From: Kiritimatiellales bacterium | GTDB taxonomy: Bacteria > Verrucomicrobiota > Kiritimatiellia > Kiritimatiellales > Pontiellaceae | Reading direction: 5' to 3' | DNA: 13,511 bases | Assembly: GCA_030621805.1 (NCBI GenBank) | Contig: JAUXGY010000013.1 | Coordinates: 1 to 13,511 of the forward strand | Part shown: in pieces, positions 1 to 7,854 of the stretch | Layout: each line of letters begins with the position of its first letter | Position numbering within the stretch: position 1 is the first letter of the stretch | Made by a program: the position numbers and the translations under genes | Notes under the pieces: model-generated | Told to the model about the DNA's origin: nothing | The model's database searches: none | Seen by the model: only the letters and a program-made list of their open reading frames with translations

Positions 1-960
1 GGCGGCAAGAAAGGTTGGGGTGAGATCCAATGAGATAATCGCCTGATTATACCACCCGGGATTCAATGTTCCAGGCCACGAAAAAACAAAGGGAACGCGC
101 TGACCACCCTCCCAATAACTCCCCTTCATACCCCGCCACAGCCCGTTGTTCGACCAGTTGATTGTGGCGCCGCCATTGTCGGAAAAGAAGACCACGATCG
201 TATTTTCGCGCAGCTCCTCTTTTTCGAGAAAGGCCATCCATTCACCCACCTCTTCATCAAGCGATGCCACCATGGCGGCATATTTGCGGCGGCCCTTGTG
301 TTCGATGCCAGCGAAGCGTTCTTCAAGATCGGCGCGGGTATCGAGCGGGGTGTGCGGCGTGGTGTAGGACATATAGAGAAAGAACGGCTTGTCTGCCTCG
401 CGTTCGCGCACCATGCGCATGCCCTCTTCGGTCATGAAGTCGGTCAAATAGGTCCACCCCTCCAGCTCGACACTTTTGCCGTCGCGCAGGAAAATCTGCT
501 CTTTCCCAATCTTCTTTTTCGGGAAGTAGGAGCGGCCACCCCCGATGAGTCCGGTAAAATGATCGAACCCCACCGTTTGCGGATCCAGCCCTAGATGCCA
601 CTTCCCCACCGCCTGCGTGCTATAGCCGGCATCGCGCATATGATGCGCCAACGTCACAACTCCTTCCTCATAATGGCTGCTGTTATGTTCGCAATGGGCA
701 TATTGCTGATAGCGCCCTGAAACAAGCCCCGCCCGCGACGGGCCGCATACGGCGCCCGAAACATGGCCGTCGGTACAGATGATTCCGCTCGCCGCGAGCC
801 GGTCAATGTTCGGAGTCGGGATATCCTTACAGCCGGTATAGCCGAGATCGCCATAACCCAGGTCGTCGGCCAGAATGATCAGGACGTTGGGTGGATTGGA
901 GGCCGCAAGGCCGCTCAGTGAAAGCGCACATAGGATCGAGATAAAATTGAATCTGTTCAT
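1..960 (-). CDS. Secreted sulfatase (arylsulfatase family, S1 type), 3' end beyond the window
   Basis: Hydrolyses a sulfate ester, probably on a sulfated polysaccharide, in the periplasm or outside the cell. The reading frame is open from ATG at 960 to the left edge (320 residues visible). Residues 1-20 form a signal peptide. The metal-binding DD is at 32-33 in NVLIILADDLGYGD. The signature C72-G-P-S-R76 carries the Cys that becomes formylglycine. Further family hallmarks are K120-W-H122, H203 in TPHTPL, D261-N262 in FFSDNGG and K279 before the YWEGGQRVPF stretch. The start is supported by an AAAGGAAA ribosome site about 7 bases upstream. The C-terminal part is missing because the window ends. 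It lies 19 bases downstream of the next sulfatase on the same strand, so the two are probably one transcript. Family assignment is firm; substrate is unknown. Confidence 0.93.
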   Translation of the reverse strand, partial: MNRFNFISILCALSLSGLAASNPPNVLIILADDLGYGDLGYTGCKDIPTPNIDRLAASGIICTDGHVSGAVCGPSRAGLVSGRYQQYAHCEHNSSHYEEGVVTLAHHMRDAGYSTQAVGKWHLGLDPQTVGFDHFTGLIGGGRSYFPKKKIGKEQIFLRDGKSVELEGWTYLTDFMTEEGMRMVREREADKPFFLYMSYTTPHTPLDTRADLEERFAGIEHKGRRKYAAMVASLDEEVGEWMAFLEKEELRENTIVVFFSDNGGATINWSNNGLWRGMKGSYWEGGQRVPFVFSWPGTLNPGWYNQAIISLDLTPTFLAA

Positions 961-979
961 GATGATTTTCCTTTAAGTA

Positions 980-2521
980 TCAGGGGAGTTTTGGTTTCAG
1001 TTCACGACCCTGCTGATCGACAGGATAGAGGGCGTTTTCAGCTTCGAGCTGGCGCGCCATGGCTTTGATGAGCTGTTGCAGTTTCTCGGGATTTTTCGAC
1101 GCAAGATCATCCTCTTCGAAGGGATCGATCTTGAGGTTGTAGAGTTGGTGTTTCTCCGCGTTCTTTCCGGTCGGGTCGTAGTCGTAGATGAGTTTCCAAT
1201 CGCCGGATCGGTAGCTGGTAAAATAGCTGCTGTTGTGCGGGCCGTGCGGAAAGTGCATCAGAAAAACCTCCGGGCGATCAGGGTTGGTTTTCCCTGAGAA
1301 CTGGCGGGAGAGGTCGTAGCCATCCACCACATGCCCGGAAAGATTCTTTACCCCTGCCAAATTTAGAATAGAGGGATAGAGATCCATGACGGCTCCCAGC
1401 TGGGGCTGGATAGCACCATGCGGAATAGACCATTTTTTCTGCCACGGGTTTTTCGGATCGGGCTTGGCCCACGCCGCAATGAAAGGAACGCGCATGCCGC
1501 CTTCGTAGCAGGTGCCCTTCTTGCCGCGCAAGGGGGCAGAGGAAGCATGGTTATACTTTGGCCCAAGCGGCGCATCCGAACCATTATCGCCCAGAAAAAA
1601 AACAAGCGTATTTCCAGCGACGCCCAGTTTTTCAAGTTGGTCCAGAATATCGCCGAGCGACTTGTCCATGCCTTCTACCAGCGTAGCGTAGGCCTCGGCC
1701 CGCTTGCCTTTGTCCGAGCCTGCATAGTGCTCCGCAAAACGCGGGTCGGACTCGAACGGGGCGTGGAGGGCATAGTGCGCCATATAGAGAAAGAAGGGCT
1801 TCTTCTGCGCGACGGCCGCCGCGATTTGACCGTTGGCCTCCAGCGTCAGCGCCTCGGTCAGGAAGGTGTCCGTTCCATGGTATTTTTCAAGGCTGGGAAC
1901 CTGGTGGCGTAGCGGCTTCTTTCCATCTATTCCCTTGTATTTCGGGTGGTTGCCATAGTGGTTTTCACCGTAGTAGCTGCGGGGATGACCCCATGCTGCT
2001 CCGCCGATGTTGACATCGAACCCAACATTCAGCGGCTCCGCCCCTTCATAATTGACGGGTCCAAAATGAGCTTTGCCCACATGGATCGTCCGGTAGCCCG
2101 CCGCTCCCAACACGCGCGGCAGGGTCATATCCCCTTTTTTAAGCCCTTCCCAGTTCCATTCCGGCGGGCCGTTCTTACCCCGGTTGTTTCCTCCGGGGGC
2201 AATCCAGGTGGTGGTTCCATGGCGGGTGGCATTCTGTCCGGTCATGATCGAGGCGCGGGTTGGCGAGCAGACGCTCTGGGCGCAGAAATTATTAAAGCGA
2301 ATGCCCTGCTTCGCCAGACGTTCCATGTTCGGAGTGCGATACCAGTCGTTGAGCGGATAGCGTTTGGGTTGACCCTCCTCATCCGTCAAAAACGGCACCG
2401 AGGTATCCATCACGCCCATGTCGTCCACAAGAAAAACAATCACGTTGGGTTTTTCCGGTTGAGCCAGACTTGCGACGGTAAGTCCGATGCATAAAGCCGT
2501 GCTTTTAAAAATTATTTTCAT
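980..2521 (-). CDS. Secreted sulfatase (arylsulfatase family, S1 type), complete
   Basis: A 513-residue exported sulfatase. Residues 1-20 are a signal peptide ending near SLAQ. The metal site DD is at 33-34 (VIVFLVDDMG), the formylglycine signature is C85-S-P-T-R89 within CSPTRASIMTGQ, then K150-A-H152, H253 in YALHAPF, D312-N313 in FLGDNGSDAP and the GKKGTCYEGGMRVPF stretch near 333-348. CSPTR is the standard variant of CxPSR. The frame is open upstream to 2566, but ATG at 2521 begins the signal peptide and has an AAGGTGG ribosome site at 2532-2538, so the longer start is rejected. It shares only general family features with the downstream sulfatase (different lengths of the segment between the metal site and the catalytic Cys), so the pair is not a recent duplication and may act on different sulfate positions. 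No formylglycine-generating enzyme is in the window. Confidence 0.95.
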   Translation of the reverse strand: MKIIFKSTALCIGLTVASLAQPEKPNVIVFLVDDMGVMDTSVPFLTDEEGQPKRYPLNDWYRTPNMERLAKQGIRFNNFCAQSVCSPTRASIMTGQNATRHGTTTWIAPGGNNRGKNGPPEWNWEGLKKGDMTLPRVLGAAGYRTIHVGKAHFGPVNYEGAEPLNVGFDVNIGGAAWGHPRSYYGENHYGNHPKYKGIDGKKPLRHQVPSLEKYHGTDTFLTEALTLEANGQIAAAVAQKKPFFLYMAHYALHAPFESDPRFAEHYAGSDKGKRAEAYATLVEGMDKSLGDILDQLEKLGVAGNTLVFFLGDNGSDAPLGPKYNHASSAPLRGKKGTCYEGGMRVPFIAAWAKPDPKNPWQKKWSIPHGAIQPQLGAVMDLYPSILNLAGVKNLSGHVVDGYDLSRQFSGKTNPDRPEVFLMHFPHGPHNSSYFTSYRSGDWKLIYDYDPTGKNAEKHQLYNLKIDPFEEDDLASKNPEKLQQLIKAMARQLEAENALYPVDQQGRELKPKLP

Positions 2522-2555
2522 GATTAGGTATCCACCTTCTCTTTCTGTTTTATAA

Positions 2556-2571
2556 CAGCAGGCCACTGCTG
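2556..2571. repeat. Perfect 6-bp inverted repeat in the leader of the sulfatase pair
   Basis: CAGCAG-GCCA-CTGCTG, a perfect 6-bp stem with a 4-base loop, sits about 35 bases upstream of the ATG at 2521 in the 102-bp gap after the membrane-anchored gene. No T-tract follows on the minus strand (the next bases read TTATAAAAC), so it is not a standard intrinsic terminator. It could be a weak operator, an mRNA hairpin separating the two units, or chance. Confidence 0.35.
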
Positions 2572-2623
2572 AGGAACCTTTTTCAGCGAAATCGTTCCAT
2601 ATTCCCCACCCTCGAAGCGACCT

Positions 2624-3772
2624 TTATTTCTCTTTCAATGCATAGTCGTTGAATACCGGGCCATTAGTCAGGCAGGCCTCATTTGGTGCGAGATCCACGT
2701 ATATGAGATCGATGAGGTCGTGCGAGAGCTCGGCGGTCTTAAAGACCGGAAGGATCGGTCCCCCTTGGCGGTTGCGTTCGTATTCAACCCCCTTGACTTC
2801 GACAAGGAGCATAAGGGCGGCCAAGCCGCCGTTGTCGCCCACCGCAATTTCCATATCGACGGGTTCTCCGCCCTTCAGCGTAACCCAGTCGCCCACCCCC
2901 ATTGTGGTGTCGTGCCCAAGAAGATATCGCTTCGATTGGGGATCGTTGGTTCTCCAGAGGGATCCCACAATTTCATCCCAGTTGGAGGGCCAGACATCGG
3001 CAAACACGATCTTTTTGTCCAGCCGGACCACTAAAAACTCATCACCCACCCCCCAGAAACGGAAGGTGATATCCTCGGGGTACACAATTTCACCTTTGAA
3101 ATGGACCATCCAAAATGTTCCAGAACCCGGATCCTCTCCAAAGGCGATCGGAGCTGTGGAGGAAGATGTGGTGGGCAGCATCATGCAGACGGTATAGCGT
3201 TTATCAGGTGCTCGGTAGAAGCGCGATAGTGTGGTGGTGTTCCAGTCGCTTTTTAGAAAATTTCTTACCGCTTCCCGATAGGTGTCCTGACCCGCTCCGG
3301 TGTAGTTGCCCGATCGCGCTCTCTTAAAATCGTAGTAAACACCTTCCAGATCGTTACCGATGGATTTGGGCGGCCAAATACGGGTGGAATTTGTATCGCC
3401 AACTAGATCCTTGATTGAATCAACGGGATCGAGATTATCGGCAAGCATTTTCCCCGGATTACCGGGCTGTAGATCCACCGCTTCAATTAAATCAAGCTCT
3501 TCAGTATCGGAAACAATGGGTGCTTGGTGTTCGGGTGACACCTCCTTATCCACATTCATGGGAAGCGGGGGCGGATTAAGCGGTATGGTTGGCGGAGGGT
3601 TGATCCTCACGAAGGGTTCTGGAGTTTCTTTTGGAAACCTTTTAATTACAACCCATGCCCCGGCCAGAAAAAACAGTCCAATGTAAATCAGGATGGCCAC
3701 TCCCACAGCACTTGGCATCCCCTTGATTCTTTCCTTACCTTGCTTCCTTAATTTTTTCCCATCGTTTCCCAT
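2624..3772 (-). CDS. Membrane-anchored protein with proline-rich linker and PA14-like outer domain
   Basis: A 382-residue protein of unknown function. The N-terminus is basic (KKLRKQGKERIK), followed by one membrane helix at about 21-43, a proline-rich segment at about 48-72 (NPPPTIPLNPPPLP) and an acidic stretch at 80-100, so the bulk of the protein should lie in the periplasm. From about 133 onward the text resembles a degenerate PA14-type beta domain: DLEGVYYDFKR at the front, then KGEIVYPEDITFRFWGVGD and DEFLVVRLDKKIVFAD at 216-249. That resemblance is by eye and needs a profile search. The topology (cytosolic basic tail, single helix, Pro-rich arm) recalls TonB, but there is no clear TonB C-terminal domain. 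The start at 3772 is chosen because GGAGGAA lies at 3778-3784; the frame is open to 3844 without a better site. It precedes the two sulfatases on the same strand. Confidence 0.85.
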   Translation of the reverse strand: MGNDGKKLRKQGKERIKGMPSAVGVAILIYIGLFFLAGAWVVIKRFPKETPEPFVRINPPPTIPLNPPPLPMNVDKEVSPEHQAPIVSDTEELDLIEAVDLQPGNPGKMLADNLDPVDSIKDLVGDTNSTRIWPPKSIGNDLEGVYYDFKRARSGNYTGAGQDTYREAVRNFLKSDWNTTTLSRFYRAPDKRYTVCMMLPTTSSSTAPIAFGEDPGSGTFWMVHFKGEIVYPEDITFRFWGVGDEFLVVRLDKKIVFADVWPSNWDEIVGSLWRTNDPQSKRYLLGHDTTMGVGDWVTLKGGEPVDMEIAVGDNGGLAALMLLVEVKGVEYERNRQGGPILPVFKTAELSHDLIDLIYVDLAPNEACLTNGPVFNDYALKEK

Positions 3773-3777
3773 CGTCT

Positions 3778-3784
3778 TTCCTCC
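3778..3784 (-). promoter_or_regulatory. Strong ribosome binding site deciding the start at 3772
   Basis: The minus strand reads GGAGGAA followed by AGACG and ATG. This is the best SD match near the gene and settles the start against the upstream in-frame ATG at 3844. Confidence 0.8.
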
Positions 3785-4044
3785 AGATTGCCATGCACCA
3801 CTCTCACCGTGCGAAGGGTACCCCATCAACGGGGTCTCTAACAAAGGGTTTTATGGAAAGAAATAATATGCCAACTCAAATCAGGGAACAGTCGATGCAC
3901 TCCATTTTATTCCGCCGCCGCTGTCATAAAGTTTCAACATTAAACGTCCCTATTCATAAGGATATTTTTTCGGCTTGGCAGGATTGACCCACCCCTATCA
4001 AACCGATAGCTTCCCCGGAAATTCAGACCAAAAATACTATAAAA
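3785..4044. other. Divergent intergenic region between the membrane-anchored gene and the DUF481 gene
   Basis: No coding frame here is convincing. It holds an inverted repeat ACCCC-ATCAAC-GGGGT at 3820-3835 in the leader of the minus-strand gene, and AT-rich stretches around 3840-3870 and 3955-3970. A TTGACC lies at 3984-3989 but no good -10 follows at normal spacing. Immediately before the plus-strand ATG the sequence reads AAAATACTATAAAA, which could be a -10 element of a leaderless or nearly leaderless transcript. Promoter positions are therefore not fixed. Confidence 0.4.
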
Positions 4045-5049
4045 ATGAAAAGAAAACTTCTCCATCTCATGCTTATATGTTGCGCGGCGACCAGCCTTGC
4101 GCAGGACATCATCGTTTTTAAAAACGGGGATACTCTTACCGGAAAAATCCTAAAGCAGGACGATGTTCACGTCTACTTTAAATCCGACACCGTTGGCTCC
4201 GTCAGCCTACGGATGCAGACTATTTCAGAAATCCAGATAGAGGCCTCCGGCGTTGGCGAAATCGTTATTCCCTCCGACGCCATAGCCCCGCCGGAATCAG
4301 CGGCCGAAGTGACACCACAAGATATCGCTCAAACCCCATCCCCTTCTCTGGACGTCATCAAAGAAAAAAGTGCATGGGCAGGTCAGGCCGGGCTGGCTAT
4401 CGCTATGCGCGAAAAAAGCTATTCCAATGACAGCGGAATCTACCGCGAAGAGCAGTACCAGACCTATCGACTTTACGGAAATGTTAACTGGACGGGTGAA
4501 AAAAATAGTCTGGGGTGGAACTGGAACTACCGCTATAGCGCGGACGAAACCAGAATCCGGGACGATTATTTTAATCTTACACAAAAATATAATCATCACC
4601 TAAACGGTGGGTATTATGCAGAAGCAAAAACCATGTACCAGCGCGACTATAATCGCCGTATCGATAACGAATTCCTTCAAACAGCCGAACTTGGGAAGCA
4701 ATGGTTCGAGCGCCCTAAACTTCAATTCTCCACCTCCGTCGGTGGCGGATACCATCAATACGAACGGAGCGTACCCGGGGAAACAACCTACATCAGCGAA
4801 CCCAAGTTTATCTTCGATGAGTCGCTCCGATGGCAAATGATCAACTCGCTAACCCTGTTCCAGAAGTACACCCATTTGGGTGATCTGGAAAAATACCACT
4901 TCGTCTTCAGTAGCGGACTAGAAAACAAGCTGATCCGAAATATTTTTCTACGTCTGGAATATCGCCTCGACCGCGACACGGAAACCACCTACGACGACAA
5001 GGGCTACTACGACAAAGCCCTGCTCACCAGCCTCTTTTACGAGTTTTAG
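4045..5049 (+). CDS. DUF481 (YdiY-like) outer-membrane beta-barrel protein
   Basis: A 334-residue outer-membrane protein. Residues 1-19 are a signal peptide (cleavage after SLA or SLAQ). Residues 21-64 form a small beta module, DIIVFKNGDTLTGKIL through the SEIQI strand, which commonly precedes DUF481 barrels. A Pro/Ala-rich linker follows (75-105). From about 108 to the end there are alternating amphipathic strands rich in Tyr, Trp and Arg (for example YRLYGNVNWTG, LGWNWNYRYSAD, RLEYRLDRDTET), ending in LFYEF with the terminal Phe typical of outer-membrane barrels. The founding relative YdiY is described as salt-induced in Escherichia coli; the true role is unknown. No SD precedes the ATG. 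It converges with the dciA-like gene, with only 11 bases between their stops. Confidence 0.85.
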   Translation: MKRKLLHLMLICCAATSLAQDIIVFKNGDTLTGKILKQDDVHVYFKSDTVGSVSLRMQTISEIQIEASGVGEIVIPSDAIAPPESAAEVTPQDIAQTPSPSLDVIKEKSAWAGQAGLAIAMREKSYSNDSGIYREEQYQTYRLYGNVNWTGEKNSLGWNWNYRYSADETRIRDDYFNLTQKYNHHLNGGYYAEAKTMYQRDYNRRIDNEFLQTAELGKQWFERPKLQFSTSVGGGYHQYERSVPGETTYISEPKFIFDESLRWQMINSLTLFQKYTHLGDLEKYHFVFSSGLENKLIRNIFLRLEYRLDRDTETTYDDKGYYDKALLTSLFYEF

Positions 5050-5060
5050 AATCTGACGGG

Positions 5061-5444
5061 CTATTTATGCTCCAGCAGGAAGCTAAGCTTTCGAATCCGA
5101 AGATCCCGATATTGAGCCTGCAACTTTTGCAGCAATATTCTCTTGATGCGTTCAAGCTCGGGCATCCAACCGGGGTGGTCAACAAAGACGTGCAGGGAAT
5201 AATCCTTAATAAAGCCCGGGGAGCTATGCGTTGCAATTTGCGCACCAACGAGCTTGGGCCATGCTGCACGCAGGATCAGGATATTCTCGGACTGCGGTTG
5301 CTCCAACCCTTCGACCACATCCTTGAGAATACCATCGATCCGGCGGATATCACGATTGGGTGCGAGTGGCTTTGAAAGATGAAAGCGTGTCTTATCCATC
5401 TCCCAGCGGGCTAAATTGGGTCTACTTTTACGAGGCTGTTCCAT
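5061..5444 (-). CDS. dciA: DciA-like (DUF721) protein, probable replicative helicase loader
   Basis: A 127-residue protein matching the DUF721 pattern: W62-P-K-L-V-G66 for the W..vvG motif, then H73-S-S-P in IATHSSPGF, a YSLHVFVDHPGWMPEL segment (83-97) for the strand and W..EL helix, ILLQKLQAQYRD, and the final IRKLSF strand. DciA members bind the DnaB helicase and are used for its loading in most bacteria that lack DnaC. The N-terminal 35 residues are basic and not conserved. No SD precedes ATG 5444; ATG 5399 is an alternative in-frame start but would remove only the non-conserved part. It is divergent from manA with a 63-bp gap that contains a perfect palindrome. The symbol rests on the DUF721 resemblance. 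Confidence 0.82.
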   Translation of the reverse strand: MEQPRKSRPNLARWEMDKTRFHLSKPLAPNRDIRRIDGILKDVVEGLEQPQSENILILRAAWPKLVGAQIATHSSPGFIKDYSLHVFVDHPGWMPELERIKRILLQKLQAQYRDLRIRKLSFLLEHK

Positions 5445-5470
5445 GGATTGGATTGAGCCATAAACAAAGT

Positions 5471-5499
5471 TTGATTTGAATTCAAATCATCCCTTTAAT
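5471..5499 (+). promoter_or_regulatory. Candidate sigma-70-type promoter for manA
   Basis: TTGATT at 5471-5476, a 17-base spacer, then TTTAAT at 5494-5499. These match the consensus hexamers at 4 and 5 of 6 positions. Transcription would start near 5506, at or just before the ATG at 5508. Not tested by any computation. Confidence 0.5.
5472..5489. promoter_or_regulatory. 18-bp perfect palindrome, probable operator
   Basis: TGATTTGAATTCAAATCA is identical to its own reverse complement. It overlaps the -35 box and spacer of the predicted manA promoter and lies 28 bp upstream of the divergent dciA-like start. Position and symmetry fit a dimeric repressor site that could affect both genes. The regulator is unknown. 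Confidence 0.6.
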
Positions 5500-5507
5500 C
5501 CTTGCCT

Positions 5508-6473
5508 ATGAAAAACGGCCCATACCCCATGAAGTTCACTCCCATCTACAAGAACTATCCGTGGGGTGGATCACGCATTCCCGAAACCTACCATCGCGAC
5601 CTCCCAGCAGGCACCTACGCCGAATCATGGGAAATCACTGATCGCGACGACGGCATGAGCGTGGTGATCAACGGACCTCTGGAGAACCAAACCCTTCGCG
5701 AAGTACTGACAGCCAATCCCTCCGAAACCCTCGGGTCCCGGGTGGAGGGCTCCGCCTTTCCCCTGCTGATCAAGCTCATCGATGCAAAACAGAAGCTCAG
5801 CGTTCAAGTCCACCCAGACGATATAGGTGCTATGGAATATGGTGGCGAAGCCAAGAGTGAGGCGTGGTATTTTCTGGGCGACAACCCGGGAAGCATCTAT
5901 TGCGGACTCAAGGAAGGTATCGCCAAGGCAGACTTCCTCCAAGCCATCAAAAACGGCACCACCGGCGAAACCCTGCGGCGCCTCCCTATAAAAAATGGGG
6001 ACGTTGTTTTTGTGCGCGGCGGTTCCGTCCACGCCATCGATGCCGGATGCCTTATCCTCGAAGTCCAGCAAAACTCAAACACCACCTACCGCATTCACGA
6101 CTGGGGACGTATGGGCAACAACGGAAATCCGCGCGAACTGCACATTGAGCAGTCCATCAAGGCGATCAACTGGAACCCGTGCGAAAACCCATTAGCCGAA
6201 CCCAAACAAATATCCGATTCCGAGGGGTTCCAACGATGGGAATTGCTGCGGTGTGAATATTTTTCCCTAGAAAAACTTTTGCTTTCCGCGCCACGAAAAA
6301 TCCCTATGACAGGAGAAACCTTCCACGCTTTATTTTGTGCTGAAGGCGAGACTATACTTTCATGGGAAGGAGGCCGTGAAACCCTTAAAGCCGGTGAATC
6401 CATTCTCGTTCCCGCCGCCCTCCCCTCCTACATACTCGATGGAAACAGCACCCTCCTGCGCATCTCGGTGTAA
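5508..6473 (+). CDS. manA: Mannose-6-phosphate isomerase, class I
   Basis: Interconverts mannose 6-phosphate and fructose 6-phosphate in the cytosol with a zinc ion. This is the short form (about 315-320 residues) typical of Bacillus-like ManA. With ATG 5508 as residue 1, the zinc ligands are Q100 and H102 in LSVQVHPDD, E118 in KSEAWYFLG and H175 in GGSVHAID; R195 in TYRIHDWGR is the expected catalytic arginine. The N-terminal PIYKNYPWGGSRI stretch matches the family. A C-terminal cupin-like half runs from about 230 to the end. No SD precedes any candidate start. ATG 5529 (MKFTPIY) is an equally credible start and would leave a leader of about 23 bases from the predicted promoter; TTG 5502 is less likely. 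It may link mannose release to glycolysis or supply mannose for surface glycans. Confidence 0.93.
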   Translation: MKNGPYPMKFTPIYKNYPWGGSRIPETYHRDLPAGTYAESWEITDRDDGMSVVINGPLENQTLREVLTANPSETLGSRVEGSAFPLLIKLIDAKQKLSVQVHPDDIGAMEYGGEAKSEAWYFLGDNPGSIYCGLKEGIAKADFLQAIKNGTTGETLRRLPIKNGDVVFVRGGSVHAIDAGCLILEVQQNSNTTYRIHDWGRMGNNGNPRELHIEQSIKAINWNPCENPLAEPKQISDSEGFQRWELLRCEYFSLEKLLLSAPRKIPMTGETFHALFCAEGETILSWEGGRETLKAGESILVPAALPSYILDGNSTLLRISV

Positions 6474-6507
6474 GGGTCTGGAGTGAACGAATCCTGAGTA
6501 ATGTGAT

Positions 6508-7626
6508 TCAGCTATGAGAAAAGCGGCGAATCAGTGGAAGCACCATTAAAAACAATAGCAATGCCGCACCCATGCCATAGAGATCGATCCGCAGATCAGT
6601 AATTCCGGCCGTGCGATCGCTCGTCAAAAACTGGAGCGACTCGGTGACGAAAGCAAACAGCAAAACATCAGAACCAACTTTAACAAAATAGGCGGGATGC
6701 TGCCGCTCCAGCGCAGCGGAGCAATAGACCAAGAAGCAGAGCGATGCAAACAGAACAAAATGACCACTCCCATGGATTCCACCAACTAGCTCGTTAAAAC
6801 GATCCATCTGCTGCGTATCTTCAATCTGCTTCACCGCCGGTTTTTCCCCGGCTTTGGCCTCCATCTTTTCCGGAACAGGTTTCGTCCACTCCATCCATGT
6901 TTTTTTTGTCCACGCCGACCCGTCCTCAATCCATACGGAGGGCATCATTGCTCCAAAAATGATAGCAAGCGCATTGAGCAAAATCAGCCACTTCAACCTA
7001 CGGCGATGGAGCCGACAGCGCGGAAAATAATAAATGGCGCTAGCAAGCCACGCTCCAACAAACAGCACCCGCCACCAGATAAACGAGGATCGGATGCGTA
7101 CTGGTTGCACTGCGATCTGCTCAAATTCCGCCGATCCTTCGGTCCCGGACTGCTGCAGGATCACCACCACACGGGCGGCGTTGGGTTGGATTTCGAATTC
7201 ATCCCAATGCCCTTCCCAATCCTTGGAACCCCGCTCACCCACCAGTCCGTGGGGACCGGAAATCCACTTGTTGTTCGCGTCATACTGCGCCAAAAGAACA
7301 CGCGCGCACTGCCATGAATCTTTGCCAACCACCACACCGGTCACCTTGATGCGCGCAGATATACGGAGGGTTTGATAATCTGCTCCTCCAACCAACGGAA
7401 AATCAAGGCGTGCCCGTTTCCCCGCTTTTGGAACCCGCAATATAAAAAGACCCATGGATTCGGATACAGCACCGTGGAGATTCGTTCCGTCAGCCAGCGA
7501 CGGCGATTCCAGCAACATGGGACCTGCCGCTTCGTAGCGATCGTATAGCGACCAAAAAGCAATGGTTGCCGCTAACATTACCAAGGCCGGCAGTCGAGTT
7601 TTTAGCTTTAGTTTCCAGATATTCAT
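6508..7626 (-). CDS. VanZ-like membrane protein with a large extracytoplasmic N-terminal domain
   Basis: A 372-residue integral membrane protein. One helix at about 9-26 is followed by an exported beta-rich domain (about 35-178) with a pattern like a carbohydrate-binding or jelly-roll module (LRISARIKVTGVVV, WDEFEIQPNAARVVVILQQSG). Further helices lie at about 182-200, 212-230, 287-303, 318-332 and 348-366. The C-terminal half matches VanZ: H289 in GSGHFVLFASL, E329-S-L-Q332 followed by the SDRTAG loop, then DLRIDLYGMGAALLLF. VanZ is named from teicoplanin resistance, but most homologues have no known role. A charged insert (about 234-280, rich in Lys, Glu and Pro) sits in the loop between helices. 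No SD is visible before ATG 7626. It converges with manA across 34 bp and is divergent from the PEP-CTERM gene. Confidence 0.75.
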   Translation of the reverse strand: MNIWKLKLKTRLPALVMLAATIAFWSLYDRYEAAGPMLLESPSLADGTNLHGAVSESMGLFILRVPKAGKRARLDFPLVGGADYQTLRISARIKVTGVVVGKDSWQCARVLLAQYDANNKWISGPHGLVGERGSKDWEGHWDEFEIQPNAARVVVILQQSGTEGSAEFEQIAVQPVRIRSSFIWWRVLFVGAWLASAIYYFPRCRLHRRRLKWLILLNALAIIFGAMMPSVWIEDGSAWTKKTWMEWTKPVPEKMEAKAGEKPAVKQIEDTQQMDRFNELVGGIHGSGHFVLFASLCFLVYCSAALERQHPAYFVKVGSDVLLFAFVTESLQFLTSDRTAGITDLRIDLYGMGAALLLFLMVLPLIRRFSHS

Positions 7627-7839
7627 CGGTCAGAAAAACTATCACGAATTACAGTAATGTCTGCCCCATTATTGACATTTTACCTCGCACCCGAACCCAA
7701 AGCATCTCTTGCATATTCTTTATTTTTAATGGCGTTTCCTTTTATAAAATATAATTGCTGTTTTACCTGTTAAATAATATTGACTTACGGGCCATATAGA
7801 ACTACAAAGGTTCTCTTGTTTGTATTATATAGTGGATTT

Positions 7840-7846
7840 GGGAGGG
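7840..7846 (+). promoter_or_regulatory. Strong ribosome binding site deciding the start at 7855
   Basis: GGGAGGG lies 8 bases before ATG 7855, where a signal peptide begins. The frame is open upstream to 7780, but that start has no SD and would bury the signal peptide. The upstream gap 7627-7854 is AT-rich; no clear promoter pair or RNA was recognised in it. Confidence 0.8.
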
Positions 7847-7854
7847 TCTCACTT

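Noticed and set aside
1418..2494. Long plus-strand open frames opposite the complete sulfatase (1418-1912 and 1946-2494)
   Set aside because: They lie antisense to a gene with every sulfatase motif; their products have no signal, motif or SD and are codon shadows.
2556..2571. Intrinsic terminator after the membrane-anchored gene
   Set aside because: The hairpin has a 6-bp stem but no following T-run on the minus strand.
2649..3197. Plus-strand frame opposite the PA14-like gene
   Set aside because: The minus gene has a strong SD, membrane helix and Pro-rich linker in sensible order; the plus frame is low-complexity Ser/Pro/Arg.
3984..4012. TTGACC as the -35 of a DUF481 gene promoter
   Set aside because: The bases at -10 distance (TAGCTT at 4007-4012) match poorly, so no promoter was called.
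6490..6512. Hairpin CTGAGT/ATTCAG between manA and the VanZ-like gene as a bidirectional terminator
   Set aside because: Only 6 pairs with one G-U wobble and no T-tract on either side.
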